From an uncultured Eubacteriales bacterium (lineage in GTDB: Bacteria > Bacillota > Clostridia > Oscillospirales > CAG-272): DNA of 64,000 bases. A program made the position numbers and the translations under genes. Every line of letters begins with the position of its first letter. Positions within the stretch are counted from its first letter, which is position 1. The stretch is taken from positions 1 through 64,000 of the forward strand of contig CAKSAC010000002.1 in NCBI GenBank assembly GCA_934434925.1, given 5' to 3'. Shown here in pieces: positions 46,581 to 54,161 of this stretch. The notes beneath the pieces were generated by a model. That model worked only from the letters and a program-made list of their open reading frames with translations. It made no database searches and was not told the DNA's origin.

Positions 46581-47921
46581 TTGTTCCAGGGTCTTACCGA
46601 AAAATTATCCGCCGCGCTGAAAAAGTTCCGCAACAAGGGAAAACTGACTGCCGCTGATGTCAAAGAGGGGATGCGCGAAGTCAAGTTGGCGCTTCTTGAA
46701 GCGGATGTGAACTTCAAAGTCGTGCGCGAATTTGTAACATCCGTGACCGACCGCGCCGTGGGGGAGACGGTCCTGGAAAGCCTGCTCCCCGCCCAGCAGA
46801 TCATCAAAATCGTCAACGAAGAGTTGATCCGCCTGATGGGTTCCGAATCGCCGAAGATCGAAATTGCATCTGCCCCTCCGACGATTTTAATGATGTGCGG
46901 CCTGCAAGGAGCCGGCAAGACTACCCACTGCGGGAAATTGGCTTTCTATTACAAAAAGAAGGGGAAAACCCCCCTGCTCGTCGCCTGTGATGTGTACCGC
47001 CCCGCCGCCATCGACCAGCTGAAAATTGTAGGGGAGCAGGTCGGAGTTCCCGTCTTTTCGCTCGGGACCGACGCAAACCCCGTCAAGATTGCAAAAAGCG
47101 GCGTGGAATATGCCAAAAAACACGGGTATGACATGGTCTTTATCGATACGGCCGGCCGCCTGCAGATCGATGACGACATGATGCGGGAACTTGAAGAAAT
47201 CAAAAAAGCGGTGGCCCCGCACGAAATTTTGCTCGTTGTGGATTCCATGACCGGGCAGAACGCCGTCAACGTAGCCGAAACCTTCCATGAACGACTCGAC
47301 ATTACTGGCGTATTGATGACCAAGATGGACGGCGATACGCGCGGTGGCGCGGCGCTTTCCGTCAAATATATCACCGGAAAACCCATCAAATTCATCGGTA
47401 TCGGCGAAGGGATGGACGCCCTGGAGCCATTCCACCCCGACCGCATGGCCTCCCGTATCCTCGGGATGGGAGACGTGCTGACGCTGATTGAAAAGGCCGA
47501 AGCCGCCTTTGACGAAAAGACTGCGGCGGAGATGGAACGGAAAATGCGCGAAGCCGCTTTCACACTGGATGATTTTCTCGTCCAGCTCCGGCAGCTCCGC
47601 AAAATGGGCAATCTCAACCAACTGATCGGGATGCTCCCCGGCGTCAAGCCCGGTGCGGCGGAAAATCTGAATGTGGACGAAAAGCAGCTTGCCCGGATCG
47701 AGGCCATTGTCCTGTCCATGACACCGACCGAACGAATCTATCCGAGCGAAACGCTTAACGGCTCCCGCCGCCGCCGGATTGCGGCAGGAAGCGGCACCTC
47801 TGTCGAGGATGTCAACCGGCTTATGAAACAGTTTGAACAAATGAAAAAAATGATGAAGCAGTTCTCTTCTCCCGGCAAAATGAGAGGGCTCTTCGGTGGG
47901 AAAATGAAAATTCCGTACTGA
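46581..47921 (+). CDS. ffh: signal recognition particle protein Ffh
   Basis: 446 residues. N domain, GTPase (G1 GLQGAGKTTHCGK, G3 DTAGRLQID, G4 TKMD) and a Met-rich M domain (MKQFEQMKKMMKQF) that binds 4.5S RNA and signal peptides. The start is a TTG at 46581, eight bases after AAGGAG; a GTG three codons earlier overlaps that site and is rejected. Cotranscribed with ylxM, rpsP and khpA. Confidence 0.97.
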   Translation: MFQGLTEKLSAALKKFRNKGKLTAADVKEGMREVKLALLEADVNFKVVREFVTSVTDRAVGETVLESLLPAQQIIKIVNEELIRLMGSESPKIEIASAPPTILMMCGLQGAGKTTHCGKLAFYYKKKGKTPLLVACDVYRPAAIDQLKIVGEQVGVPVFSLGTDANPVKIAKSGVEYAKKHGYDMVFIDTAGRLQIDDDMMRELEEIKKAVAPHEILLVVDSMTGQNAVNVAETFHERLDITGVLMTKMDGDTRGGAALSVKYITGKPIKFIGIGEGMDALEPFHPDRMASRILGMGDVLTLIEKAEAAFDEKTAAEMERKMREAAFTLDDFLVQLRQLRKMGNLNQLIGMLPGVKPGAAENLNVDEKQLARIEAIVLSMTPTERIYPSETLNGSRRRRIAAGSGTSVEDVNRLMKQFEQMKKMMKQFSSPGKMRGLFGGKMKIPY

Positions 47922-47967
47922 TCGGATTTTTATAAAACAAACATTTCAATTTTCGGAGGAAAGAAAA

Positions 47968-48207
47968 ATGGTTAAAATCAGACTGAGAAGAATGGGTGCG
48001 AAAAAGGCTCCCTTCTATCGCGTAGTAGTGGCGGATGAACGTTCCCCCCGCGACGGCCGTTTCATTGAAGAGATCGGTTACTACAACCCGATGACCACCC
48101 CGGCCGAGATCCGCATCGACACGGAACGCGCCGCGAAGTGGATCGCCAACGGCGCACAGCCGACCGACACGGTCAAGTCTCTGCTCAAAAAGATCTCCGC
48201 CCAGTAA
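47968..48207 (+). CDS. rpsP: 30S ribosomal protein S16
   Basis: 79 residues, standard S16: VKIRLRRMGAKKAPFYRVVVAD at the start and FIEEIGYYNP in the middle. The ATG follows CGGAGGAAAG with six spacer bases. It lies 46 bases after ffh and 14 bases before khpA in one operon. Confidence 0.98.
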   Translation: MVKIRLRRMGAKKAPFYRVVVADERSPRDGRFIEEIGYYNPMTTPAEIRIDTERAAKWIANGAQPTDTVKSLLKKISAQ

Positions 48208-48221
48208 TCGAGGTCCGGCAT

Positions 48222-48455
48222 ATGGATTTTACACGCATCCTGACTGATATCGCACGGGCCATTGTCGATTCGCCCGATGAGGTCTCCGTCACCGAAACGG
48301 TGGAGGGAGACGAAATCACGCTTGTGCTTTCGGTTGCGGAGGATGACACCGGTATGGTCATTGGTCATCACGGCAAAATCGCCAAAGCGATCCGTTGTGT
48401 CATGAAAGCCGCCGCCAATACCTGCGGAAAACGCGTGAACGTTGAGATCAAATAA
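48222..48455 (+). CDS. khpA: KH-domain RNA-binding protein KhpA (YlqC)
   Basis: 77 residues, one KH domain. The RNA-binding GxxG loop reads GHHGK in MVIGHHGKIAKAIR. KhpA, usually with KhpB, binds RNA broadly and influences cell elongation in Firmicutes. The start follows GAGGT. A terminator follows directly, so rimM, trmD and rplS, which often come next, are missing from this operon. Confidence 0.93.
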   Translation: MDFTRILTDIARAIVDSPDEVSVTETVEGDEITLVLSVAEDDTGMVIGHHGKIAKAIRCVMKAAANTCGKRVNVEIK

Positions 48456-48485
48456 AGAAAACGGCCTTTGTGCCGTTTTTTCTTT
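48454..48485 (+). terminator. terminator after khpA
   Basis: AAAGAAAACGGC (48454-48465) pairs with GCCGTTTTTTCTTT (48472-48485) around a short loop and includes its own T-tract. Confidence 0.9.
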
Positions 48486-48496
48486 ATGGCCGGTGT

Positions 48497-48584
48497 GAAA
48501 TCCCCGGGGTTCTGGTTTGAAATCCCCGGGGTTCTGGTTTGAAATCCCCGGGGTTCTGGTTTGAAATCCCCGGGTTCGGTTTCG
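48497..48584. repeat. 22-bp tandem repeat, nearly four units, between khpA and rsmA 3' ends
   Basis: The unit GAAATCCCCGGGGTTCTGGT plus TT recurs three times exactly (48497-48562) and once degenerately. Each has the palindromic core CCCCGGGG. It lies between two convergent genes, after the khpA terminator. Confidence 0.92.
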
Positions 48585-48597
48585 GGCCCTGTCTTCC

Positions 48598-49527
48598 CTA
48601 TTGACCGGCGCTCGCGCGAAAGAGGGTATCGGAAAGTGTGATAAATTCCGCCGTGGACAGGCATTCTCCCCGGACCGTGGGGGAATATCCGAGGCCGGTC
48701 ACCAGTTCGGTCAATATGGCTCTCGGCAAAGAAGGAAAGCCGGCAGACAGTGCGTTTACCAATGTTTTCCTGCGCTGTCCGAATGCGGCCTTCACCGCCC
48801 GGAAGAAAAAGTCTTCCGAAAGCGGGGAGAAACGTTTCTCTTCGTATAAAGAAAGCCGGACAACAGCGGAATCGACTTTCGGCGCGGGCAGAAAACACCC
48901 GGCCGGAACCCGAAAGAGGCGCTCTATCGTTCCGTAATATCCCAGTACGGCGGTAATCGCACCGTAAGCCGCACTGCCGGGGGGCGCAATCAGGCGATCG
49001 GCGACCTCGTCCTGAATCATTACGGTGATACTGCGAAAGGAAACGCCGCAGGAAAGCAGACGCATCAGAATCGGCGTTGTGATGTAATAAGGGAGATTGG
49101 CGCAAACATAGATCGACAGTCCGCCTGCATATTCCGAAAGAAATGCGGAAAGATCGAGTTGCATGACATCGGCGAGGGCGATCGTGACATTCGGCTTGTC
49201 CGAAAGCGTCCGGGAGAGGACGGGGATCAGCCCTGCGTCGATCTCCACCGCCAATACGCGGCGGTAACGGTCTGCCAGTTCACGCGTCAACGTGCCGGCC
49301 CCGGGGCCGATCTCCAATACGCAGGCCTCTTCGCGATCCGCAGCGGAATCGGCAATGCGGGCAACGGCCGCCGGATTCACAAGAAAGTTCTGCCCGTACT
49401 CTTTCCGAAAAGCAATGCCGGCTTCTTCCATCAGTCTCCGGATAACCGAAGGACTTGTCAGTTCAAGGGAAAAGGGCAACGGCGAACCGCAGGTGCCGGG
49501 CGTAAATATCTCGGGTCTTTCTGCCAT
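48598..49527 (-). CDS. rsmA: 16S rRNA dimethyladenosine methyltransferase RsmA (KsgA)
   Basis: 309 residues. Dimethylates A1518 and A1519 of 16S rRNA. KEYGQNFLVNP (about 42-52), LEIGPGAGTLTREL (about 71-84) and the catalytic NLPYYIT are present in order. The start codon shares a base with the asnA stop (TGATG), so it is coupled to asnA. An N-terminal extension of about 25 residues precedes the usual start. Confidence 0.96.
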   Translation of the reverse strand: MAERPEIFTPGTCGSPLPFSLELTSPSVIRRLMEEAGIAFRKEYGQNFLVNPAAVARIADSAADREEACVLEIGPGAGTLTRELADRYRRVLAVEIDAGLIPVLSRTLSDKPNVTIALADVMQLDLSAFLSEYAGGLSIYVCANLPYYITTPILMRLLSCGVSFRSITVMIQDEVADRLIAPPGSAAYGAITAVLGYYGTIERLFRVPAGCFLPAPKVDSAVVRLSLYEEKRFSPLSEDFFFRAVKAAFGQRRKTLVNALSAGFPSLPRAILTELVTGLGYSPTVRGECLSTAEFITLSDTLFRASAGQ

Positions 49528-50534
49528 CAGAGCAGACGGACGCCCGCCGCGGCGCAGGTGCGCACAGTTTCATCGTCCCATACGCTGGCCTGTACTTCTC
49601 CGATGTGAGCGCACTGCATCATCAGCATGCAAAGACGGGACTGCCCGATACCGCCACCGATAGTCAGCGGAAGTTCTCCGGCCAAAAGCATACGATGGAA
49701 CGGGTACGCCCGGCGTTCGTCATGCCCCGAAACGCGCAACTGGCGGTCGAGCGCCGCTTCGTCCACGCGGATACCCATCGAGGAAATCTCCAGCGCACGG
49801 CCGAGCGTTTCATCCCAAAAGAAAATGTCGCCGTTCAAGGACCAGTCGTCGTAATCCGGAGCGCGCCCGTCATGCGGCTTTCCCGAACGGAGCGCGCCGC
49901 CGATCTGCATGATGAATGCCGTGCCATGCTCCGAAAGATAGCGTTCTTCCCGCGCGGACGGCGCAAGGGAGGGGTAAAGATCTTCAAGCTCCTGCGTGGT
50001 GATAAAGGAAACCTTATCGCACGGCGTGAAACCGAGCTGCGGAAATGCGGCGCGCACACGCTCATTGGTGTCACAGATTGCGTTCACAATCGAGACAACG
50101 GCGGATTTGAGATATTCGACCGTGCGGGTCTCCCGGGTGATGATTTTTTCCCAATCCCATTGATCGACATAAACCGAATGCGCATTATCGAGCGATTCAT
50201 CCCGCCGGATGGCGTTCATATCAGTATAAAGCCCCTCCCCGACCGTAAAACCGTAGTTTTTCAGGGCAAGGCGTTTCCATTTGGCCAGCGAATGAACGAC
50301 CTCGGCTTCTCTCCCGACGGCAGGAATATCAAAAGAGACCGGACGTTCGTACCCGTTCAGATTATCGTTTAGCCCCGAATCGCGCGTGACAAAAAGCGGC
50401 GCGGAGACCCGCTTGAGGTTCAGTGCCTGCGAAAACTCACGCTGAAAAGTCTTTTTAATGAGAGAAATGGCCAGTTGCGTCTGATAAGCGTCAAGGCGCG
50501 GCCGATAACCGGCCGGAATCGTGCAGGTGTTCAT
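49527..50534 (-). CDS. asnA: aspartate-ammonia ligase AsnA
   Basis: 335 residues, usual length. Makes asparagine from aspartate, ammonia and ATP; its fold derives from class II aminoacyl-tRNA synthetases. KKTFQREFSQALNLKRVSAP near the N-terminus (key K, F, L, V residues), the DQWDWEKII motif (about 117-125) and the C-terminal GGGIGQSRLCMLMM are typical. The start at 50534 follows AAAGGAAA. It lies downstream of asnS and is coupled to rsmA. Confidence 0.95.
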   Translation of the reverse strand: MNTCTIPAGYRPRLDAYQTQLAISLIKKTFQREFSQALNLKRVSAPLFVTRDSGLNDNLNGYERPVSFDIPAVGREAEVVHSLAKWKRLALKNYGFTVGEGLYTDMNAIRRDESLDNAHSVYVDQWDWEKIITRETRTVEYLKSAVVSIVNAICDTNERVRAAFPQLGFTPCDKVSFITTQELEDLYPSLAPSAREERYLSEHGTAFIMQIGGALRSGKPHDGRAPDYDDWSLNGDIFFWDETLGRALEISSMGIRVDEAALDRQLRVSGHDERRAYPFHRMLLAGELPLTIGGGIGQSRLCMLMMQCAHIGEVQASVWDDETVRTCAAAGVRLL

Positions 50535-50601
50535 ATGTTTCCTTTCGCTCCGGATGTATAGTTTTGTTTGCATCCGGTATTTTTTCTCCTATACGTAACG
50601 G

Positions 50602-50623
50602 AAAAATGCCCCTTGGGGCATTT
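50602..50623 (-). terminator. intrinsic terminator after asnS
   Basis: AAATGCCCC (50623-50615 on the minus strand) pairs with GGGGCATTT (50612-50604) around two bases, followed by T. Confidence 0.88.
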
Positions 50624-50626
50624 CCT

Positions 50627-52006
50627 TCAGAAGTCGCAGTTGCCGGGGGTGCGATAATAAGGGATCACATCCCGGATATTATCCATTCCGGTCACATAGA
50701 TAATCAGCCGCTCAAAACCCATACCGAAACCGGAGTGTGTACAACCGCCGTATTTCCGCAGATTGCAGTACCAATACAGGCTCTCCGGGGAAATGCCGAG
50801 CTCCTTCATCCTGGAAAGGAGCAGATCATAACGGGTCTCGCGTTGGGAGCCGCCCATCAATTCGCCGGCATCGGGAACCAGCAGGTCAACGGCGGCCACG
50901 GTTTCTTTGTCATCGTTCTGATACATATAAAAAGCCTTGAAATCCTTCGGCCAGTTATAGACAAAAACCGGCGCGCCGAATTTCTTATCGGTCAAATATT
51001 TTTCATGTTCTTTCGCCAGATCGCTGTCGTAGTCGGGCTTGAATGTGAAATGCTCGGTCTTGTCGGCTTCTTTGAGAATGGTGACGGCATCATGGAAAGA
51101 AACGCGCGCAATCTCGGAGGAAATCAGTTTTTGCATGCGCTCACGAAGCGGAAGATTGTTGTACTGCTCCAAGAAAGCCAGCTCGCTGTCACACCGGGCA
51201 AGAATCGTGCCGAGAATCGTTTTCAAAAAATCCTCTTCCAGGTCCATCAGACCGAAAAGGTCGATAAAGGCCACTTCCGGCTCGATCATCCAGAATTCCG
51301 ACGCATGGGTGCGGGTGTTGGAGTTTTCCGCGCGGAAGGTCGGCCCGAAGGTATAGATTTTACTGAACGCCATGGCAAAGGTCTCGCCCTCCAATTGTCC
51401 GGTCACGGCCAGCGAAGTATGGCGGCCGAAGAAATCATCGGCATAATCGACCTTTTCACCCTTGCTCGGGTCAAAAGTCGTCACGGTGAAGGTGTTGCCC
51501 GCCCCCTCGGCATCATTGGCGGTAAAAAGCGGCGTATGCACATACACATACCCACGCGACTGAAAATACTCATGGATTGCCATCGCCGCCACGCTCCGGA
51601 CGCGGAAGACAGCCTGAAAAAGCCGGGTGCGAGGGCGGAGATAGGCATTTTCCCGCAAGAATTCCAGGGAATGGCGTTTCGGTTGCAGGGGGTAATCTTC
51701 CGCGCATTCACCAGTCACCCGCAAGGCAGACAGTTCAATCTCAATCGTATTGTTGCGCTCATTGGGAACGACCGTGCCGGTAATCTCCACACAGGAGCCG
51801 ATCTTCAAAGCACTCAGCGCCGCTGCCATTTCTGCGGAAATCTTGTCGGTCGTATAGGTAAGTTGCAGCAGGTCAAAGGCCGTGCCGTCATAGAAATCCA
51901 GAAAGCCCATTTTCTTTTGATTTCTGTGATTGCGGATCCACCCGTGCAGGGTCACTTCTTTCCCGAGAAATTCTTCTTTCCGCGCAAACAGTTCCCGTAT
52001 ATCCAT
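50627..52006 (-). CDS. asnS: asparaginyl-tRNA synthetase
   Basis: 459 residues, class II. An N-terminal OB-fold anticodon domain (EVTLHGWIRNHRNQKKMGF, key W, R, K-K) is followed by the catalytic domain with motif 2 (FRAENSNTRTHASEFWMIE; key R and E) and motif 3 (GFGMGFERL). With both AsnRS and AsnA present, Asn-tRNA is made directly. The start at 52006 follows GGAGG with five spacer bases. No T-box leader is present; the leader is short. Confidence 0.96.
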   Translation of the reverse strand: MDIRELFARKEEFLGKEVTLHGWIRNHRNQKKMGFLDFYDGTAFDLLQLTYTTDKISAEMAAALSALKIGSCVEITGTVVPNERNNTIEIELSALRVTGECAEDYPLQPKRHSLEFLRENAYLRPRTRLFQAVFRVRSVAAMAIHEYFQSRGYVYVHTPLFTANDAEGAGNTFTVTTFDPSKGEKVDYADDFFGRHTSLAVTGQLEGETFAMAFSKIYTFGPTFRAENSNTRTHASEFWMIEPEVAFIDLFGLMDLEEDFLKTILGTILARCDSELAFLEQYNNLPLRERMQKLISSEIARVSFHDAVTILKEADKTEHFTFKPDYDSDLAKEHEKYLTDKKFGAPVFVYNWPKDFKAFYMYQNDDKETVAAVDLLVPDAGELMGGSQRETRYDLLLSRMKELGISPESLYWYCNLRKYGGCTHSGFGMGFERLIIYVTGMDNIRDVIPYYRTPGNCDF

Positions 52007-52085
52007 GCATGCCTCCGTCCCGGGCGCAGATACGCCCCGGTCGCCCCGAACAGGGCGCACCGCATTAATAATATGATTCCATAAC

Positions 52086-52114
52086 ATCATAACACTTTCC
52101 CCGGTTCTTGTCAA
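52086..52114 (-). promoter_or_regulatory. sigma-A promoter of asnS
   Basis: Minus strand TTGACA (52114-52109), 17 bases, TATGAT (52091-52086), with TG one base before the -10. Confidence 0.88.
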
Positions 52115-52370
52115 GAGAAAGCAGAGAAATACGGGCGGTTTTTACGCAAAAGAACGAGAGCCGCGGCAACAAACGGTACGGAAGCGGCGCGCCCCTGCCC
52201 TGCCCCGTTTCTCCCGTTCCGGAACGAATCCCGGAAAAGGGTTCCCGGCCGGCGGGCGGGGCATATACTGAAAATGCGTACTCCCGCCGTATATCCGGGC
52301 TCTGTCACCGAAACCGCTCTCGCGGCGGCCGGCCGGCATATGGCGAGAACGCAGAAAGGAGCTGAAACGC
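52115..52370. other. upstream region of the DUF3343 gene, nothing firm
   Basis: Between the asnS promoter and the DUF3343 start lies a GC-rich stretch with a TATACT (near 52264) that could be a -10 box, but no matching -35 box. Open frames here have no ribosome site or plausible protein. Confidence 0.4.
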
Positions 52371-52595
52371 GTGATAAACGAAACAATACGCATAGGCTCC
52401 GACACCTATGCGCAAAAAGCGCGGAAAACTCTCGCCGCGAACGGAATTCCGTCTCGGGTGGTGAAGGTCGAATCGGCACGGGGGGATAAGGGGTGCGTCT
52501 TCGGCGTTCAGATTCCGGGAGATCGCCTGGCTGCGGCGTTGGATCTTCTTCGCGCCGCCGGGATTCCCGTCACCTTCGGAAAGGATCACCGATGA
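52371..52595 (+). CDS. DUF3343 protein, putative Se/S carrier-like
   Basis: 74 residues. A small alpha/beta domain matching the DUF3343 pattern (SDTYAQKARKTLAANGIPSRVVK, KGCVFGVQIPGDRLAAALDLL; key S, A, L-x-x-G-I, C). The Cys before FGVQI may carry sulfur or selenium. The start is a GTG at 52371 after AAAGGAG. Its stop overlaps the start of the cysteine-desulfurase gene (ATGA), a pairing reported for orphan-SelD selenium systems. selD itself is not in the window. Confidence 0.8.
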   Translation: MINETIRIGSDTYAQKARKTLAANGIPSRVVKVESARGDKGCVFGVQIPGDRLAAALDLLRAAGIPVTFGKDHR

Positions 52596-53716
52596 TCTAT
52601 TTTGACAACGCCGCCACCTCTTATCCGAAGCCCGGAACGGTCCTGCCGGCCGTGGAGCATGCCATCCGCCGTTGCGGCGGAAATCCCGGCCGGGGGGCGC
52701 ATCCGCTTGCCGCCGCCGCGGCAGAAGAAGTATATGCCTGCCGGGAGGAAGTCGCCGGGCTTTTCGGAACCGACGCGCCCGAAAATGTCGTATTCTGTCA
52801 GAACGCGACCGCCGCTTTGAATCTCGCCATCAAGACCCGCGTCCGGCCGGGTATGCACGTTCTTCTCAGCGACCGGGAGCATAATGCCGTTTTCCGGCCG
52901 CTCTACCGGTTGGCTTCGGAAGGGATCTGCACCTATTCTTTCTTCCGGACGGACGGGGATATTCTGAACGGAATCCGAGCCGCTCTCCGGAAAGAGACCC
53001 GCATGCTCGTCTGCGCGCAGGTCTCCAATGTCACAGGCAAAACCCTCCCTGTCAAAGAGATAGGAGCGCTTTGCGGCAAAATGGGAATCTATTTTATTAT
53101 CGACGCCGCTCAGAGCGCCGGGCATATGCCTGTTGACCTCGGAGAGATCGCGTGCGACGCGTTTTGCGCGCCGGGTCACAAGGGGCTTTTCGGAATCCCG
53201 GGTTCCGGGTTCTGTATCTTCCGCGACGGCACCGGGCTTTCGACCTATGCCGAAGGCGGCAGCGGGGTGGAATCTCTCTCTCCGGAAATGCCGGCGCGTC
53301 TCCCGGAACGCTATGAAGCCGGCACGGTGGCCGTACCGGCCATCGCCTCGCTTGCCGCCGGAATCCGGGAGGTAAAACGCTACGGACCCGCGGCCATTGA
53401 AGAAAGAGAGACCGAACTCAAAACCGCGCTGGCCGAAGCGCTCTCCCTGATCCCCGGCATCCGACTCCGCGAACCCGAAAATCCGGGCGGCGTGCTTTCT
53501 TTCACGCATGAACGCGTTCCCCCGGAAACAATCGGCGCGTCACTTGCCGAAGAAAATATCTGCGTGCGTTGCGGATTTCATTGTGCGCCGCTTGCCCACC
53601 GTGCCATCGGAACCGAAGAGCAAGGAACCGTCCGCGCAAGCCTCGGCATTTTCAACACACACCGCGAAGTCGGGCGCTTCGCCGAAACGCTCTCGCGCAT
53701 TCTCCGCGGACGTTGA
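52592..53716 (+). CDS. cysteine desulfurase-like class V aminotransferase (EF2568 type)
   Basis: 374 residues. PLP enzyme: Lys197 in APGHKGLFG holds the cofactor, with Asp171 in IDAAQSAGH and His97 as partners. The C-terminal CVRCGFHCAPLAHRAIG contains the likely sulfur- or selenium-accepting Cys. The length and the DUF3343 neighbour fit the TIGR01977/EF2568 group tied to selenium-dependent hydroxylase maturation rather than IscS or SufS. No isc, suf or tRNA-thiolation gene is adjacent. Confidence 0.85.
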   Translation: MIYFDNAATSYPKPGTVLPAVEHAIRRCGGNPGRGAHPLAAAAAEEVYACREEVAGLFGTDAPENVVFCQNATAALNLAIKTRVRPGMHVLLSDREHNAVFRPLYRLASEGICTYSFFRTDGDILNGIRAALRKETRMLVCAQVSNVTGKTLPVKEIGALCGKMGIYFIIDAAQSAGHMPVDLGEIACDAFCAPGHKGLFGIPGSGFCIFRDGTGLSTYAEGGSGVESLSPEMPARLPERYEAGTVAVPAIASLAAGIREVKRYGPAAIEERETELKTALAEALSLIPGIRLREPENPGGVLSFTHERVPPETIGASLAEENICVRCGFHCAPLAHRAIGTEEQGTVRASLGIFNTHREVGRFAETLSRILRGR

Positions 53717-53736
53717 CCGACTGCATTGGCCTTATC

Positions 53737-53826
53737 GACTGCACTGACTTTGCCGACTGCACTGACTTTGCCGACTGCACTGACTTTGCCGACTGCACTG
53801 ACATGGCTGACTGCGCCGACCTCGCC
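53737..53826. repeat. 18-bp tandem repeat, five units
   Basis: The unit GACTGCACTGACTTTGCC recurs, exact in the first three copies and diverging in the last two. It begins about 20 bases after the desulfurase stop codon and could be translated as a repeat, but no start or context supports that. Confidence 0.92.
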
Positions 53827-53863
53827 GGCTCTCAGAGATTATACCGCTTTTTATTCCCTCGCG

Positions 53864-53892
53864 CTCCGCACGTCAAAACGTGCGGAGTTTTT
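53864..53892 (+). terminator. terminator after the cysteine-desulfurase gene
   Basis: CTCCGCACGT (53864-53873) pairs with ACGTGCGGAG (53878-53887) around CAAA, followed by TTTTT. Confidence 0.92.
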
Positions 53893-53957
53893 GTAAATAT
53901 AACTTTACATTTCGTGAAATTTTCGCCTATCTGTGTGTTTTAAGTGCTGAAAAAACA

Positions 53958-54069
53958 CCCCCGGAGCCGCCAAAACCGCGTCCGCTGAATCACCGGAGAC
54001 GCACCCGCCGAACCACCGAAGACGCGCCCCCGGAGCCGCCAAAAACGCACCCGCCGAATCACCGGAATC
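53958..54069. repeat. degenerate 22-bp tandem repeat, about five units
   Basis: Units alternate between CCCCCGGAGCCGCCAAAA-type and CCGCCGAATCACCGGA-type sequence, each ending in ACGC. It lies between the desulfurase and GH13 terminators, that is, between convergent genes. Confidence 0.75.
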
Positions 54070-54080
54070 TTTTTCCGGAT

Positions 54081-54107
54081 AAAAAAGTCTCCCGGGCGGG
54101 AGACTTT
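54081..54107 (-). terminator. terminator of the glycogen operon
   Basis: On the minus strand AAAGTCTCCC (54107-54098) pairs with GGGAGACTTT (54093-54084), followed by T to 54081. Confidence 0.88.
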
Positions 54108-54161
54108 CTGCCTTTCAAAACCATCGGTTGCCGCTTTTCGCATGCAGAAAAAACGACATTC

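Noticed and set aside
48497..48584. CRISPR array
   Set aside because: The repeats are directly adjacent with no spacers, the unit is 22 bp and no cas gene is nearby. The same applies to the other arrays in the window.
53569..53943. Plus-strand frame with a Cys-Thr-Asp repeat after the desulfurase
   Set aside because: It is out of frame with the desulfurase gene and continues only because the 18-bp array has no stop codons; no start signal supports it.
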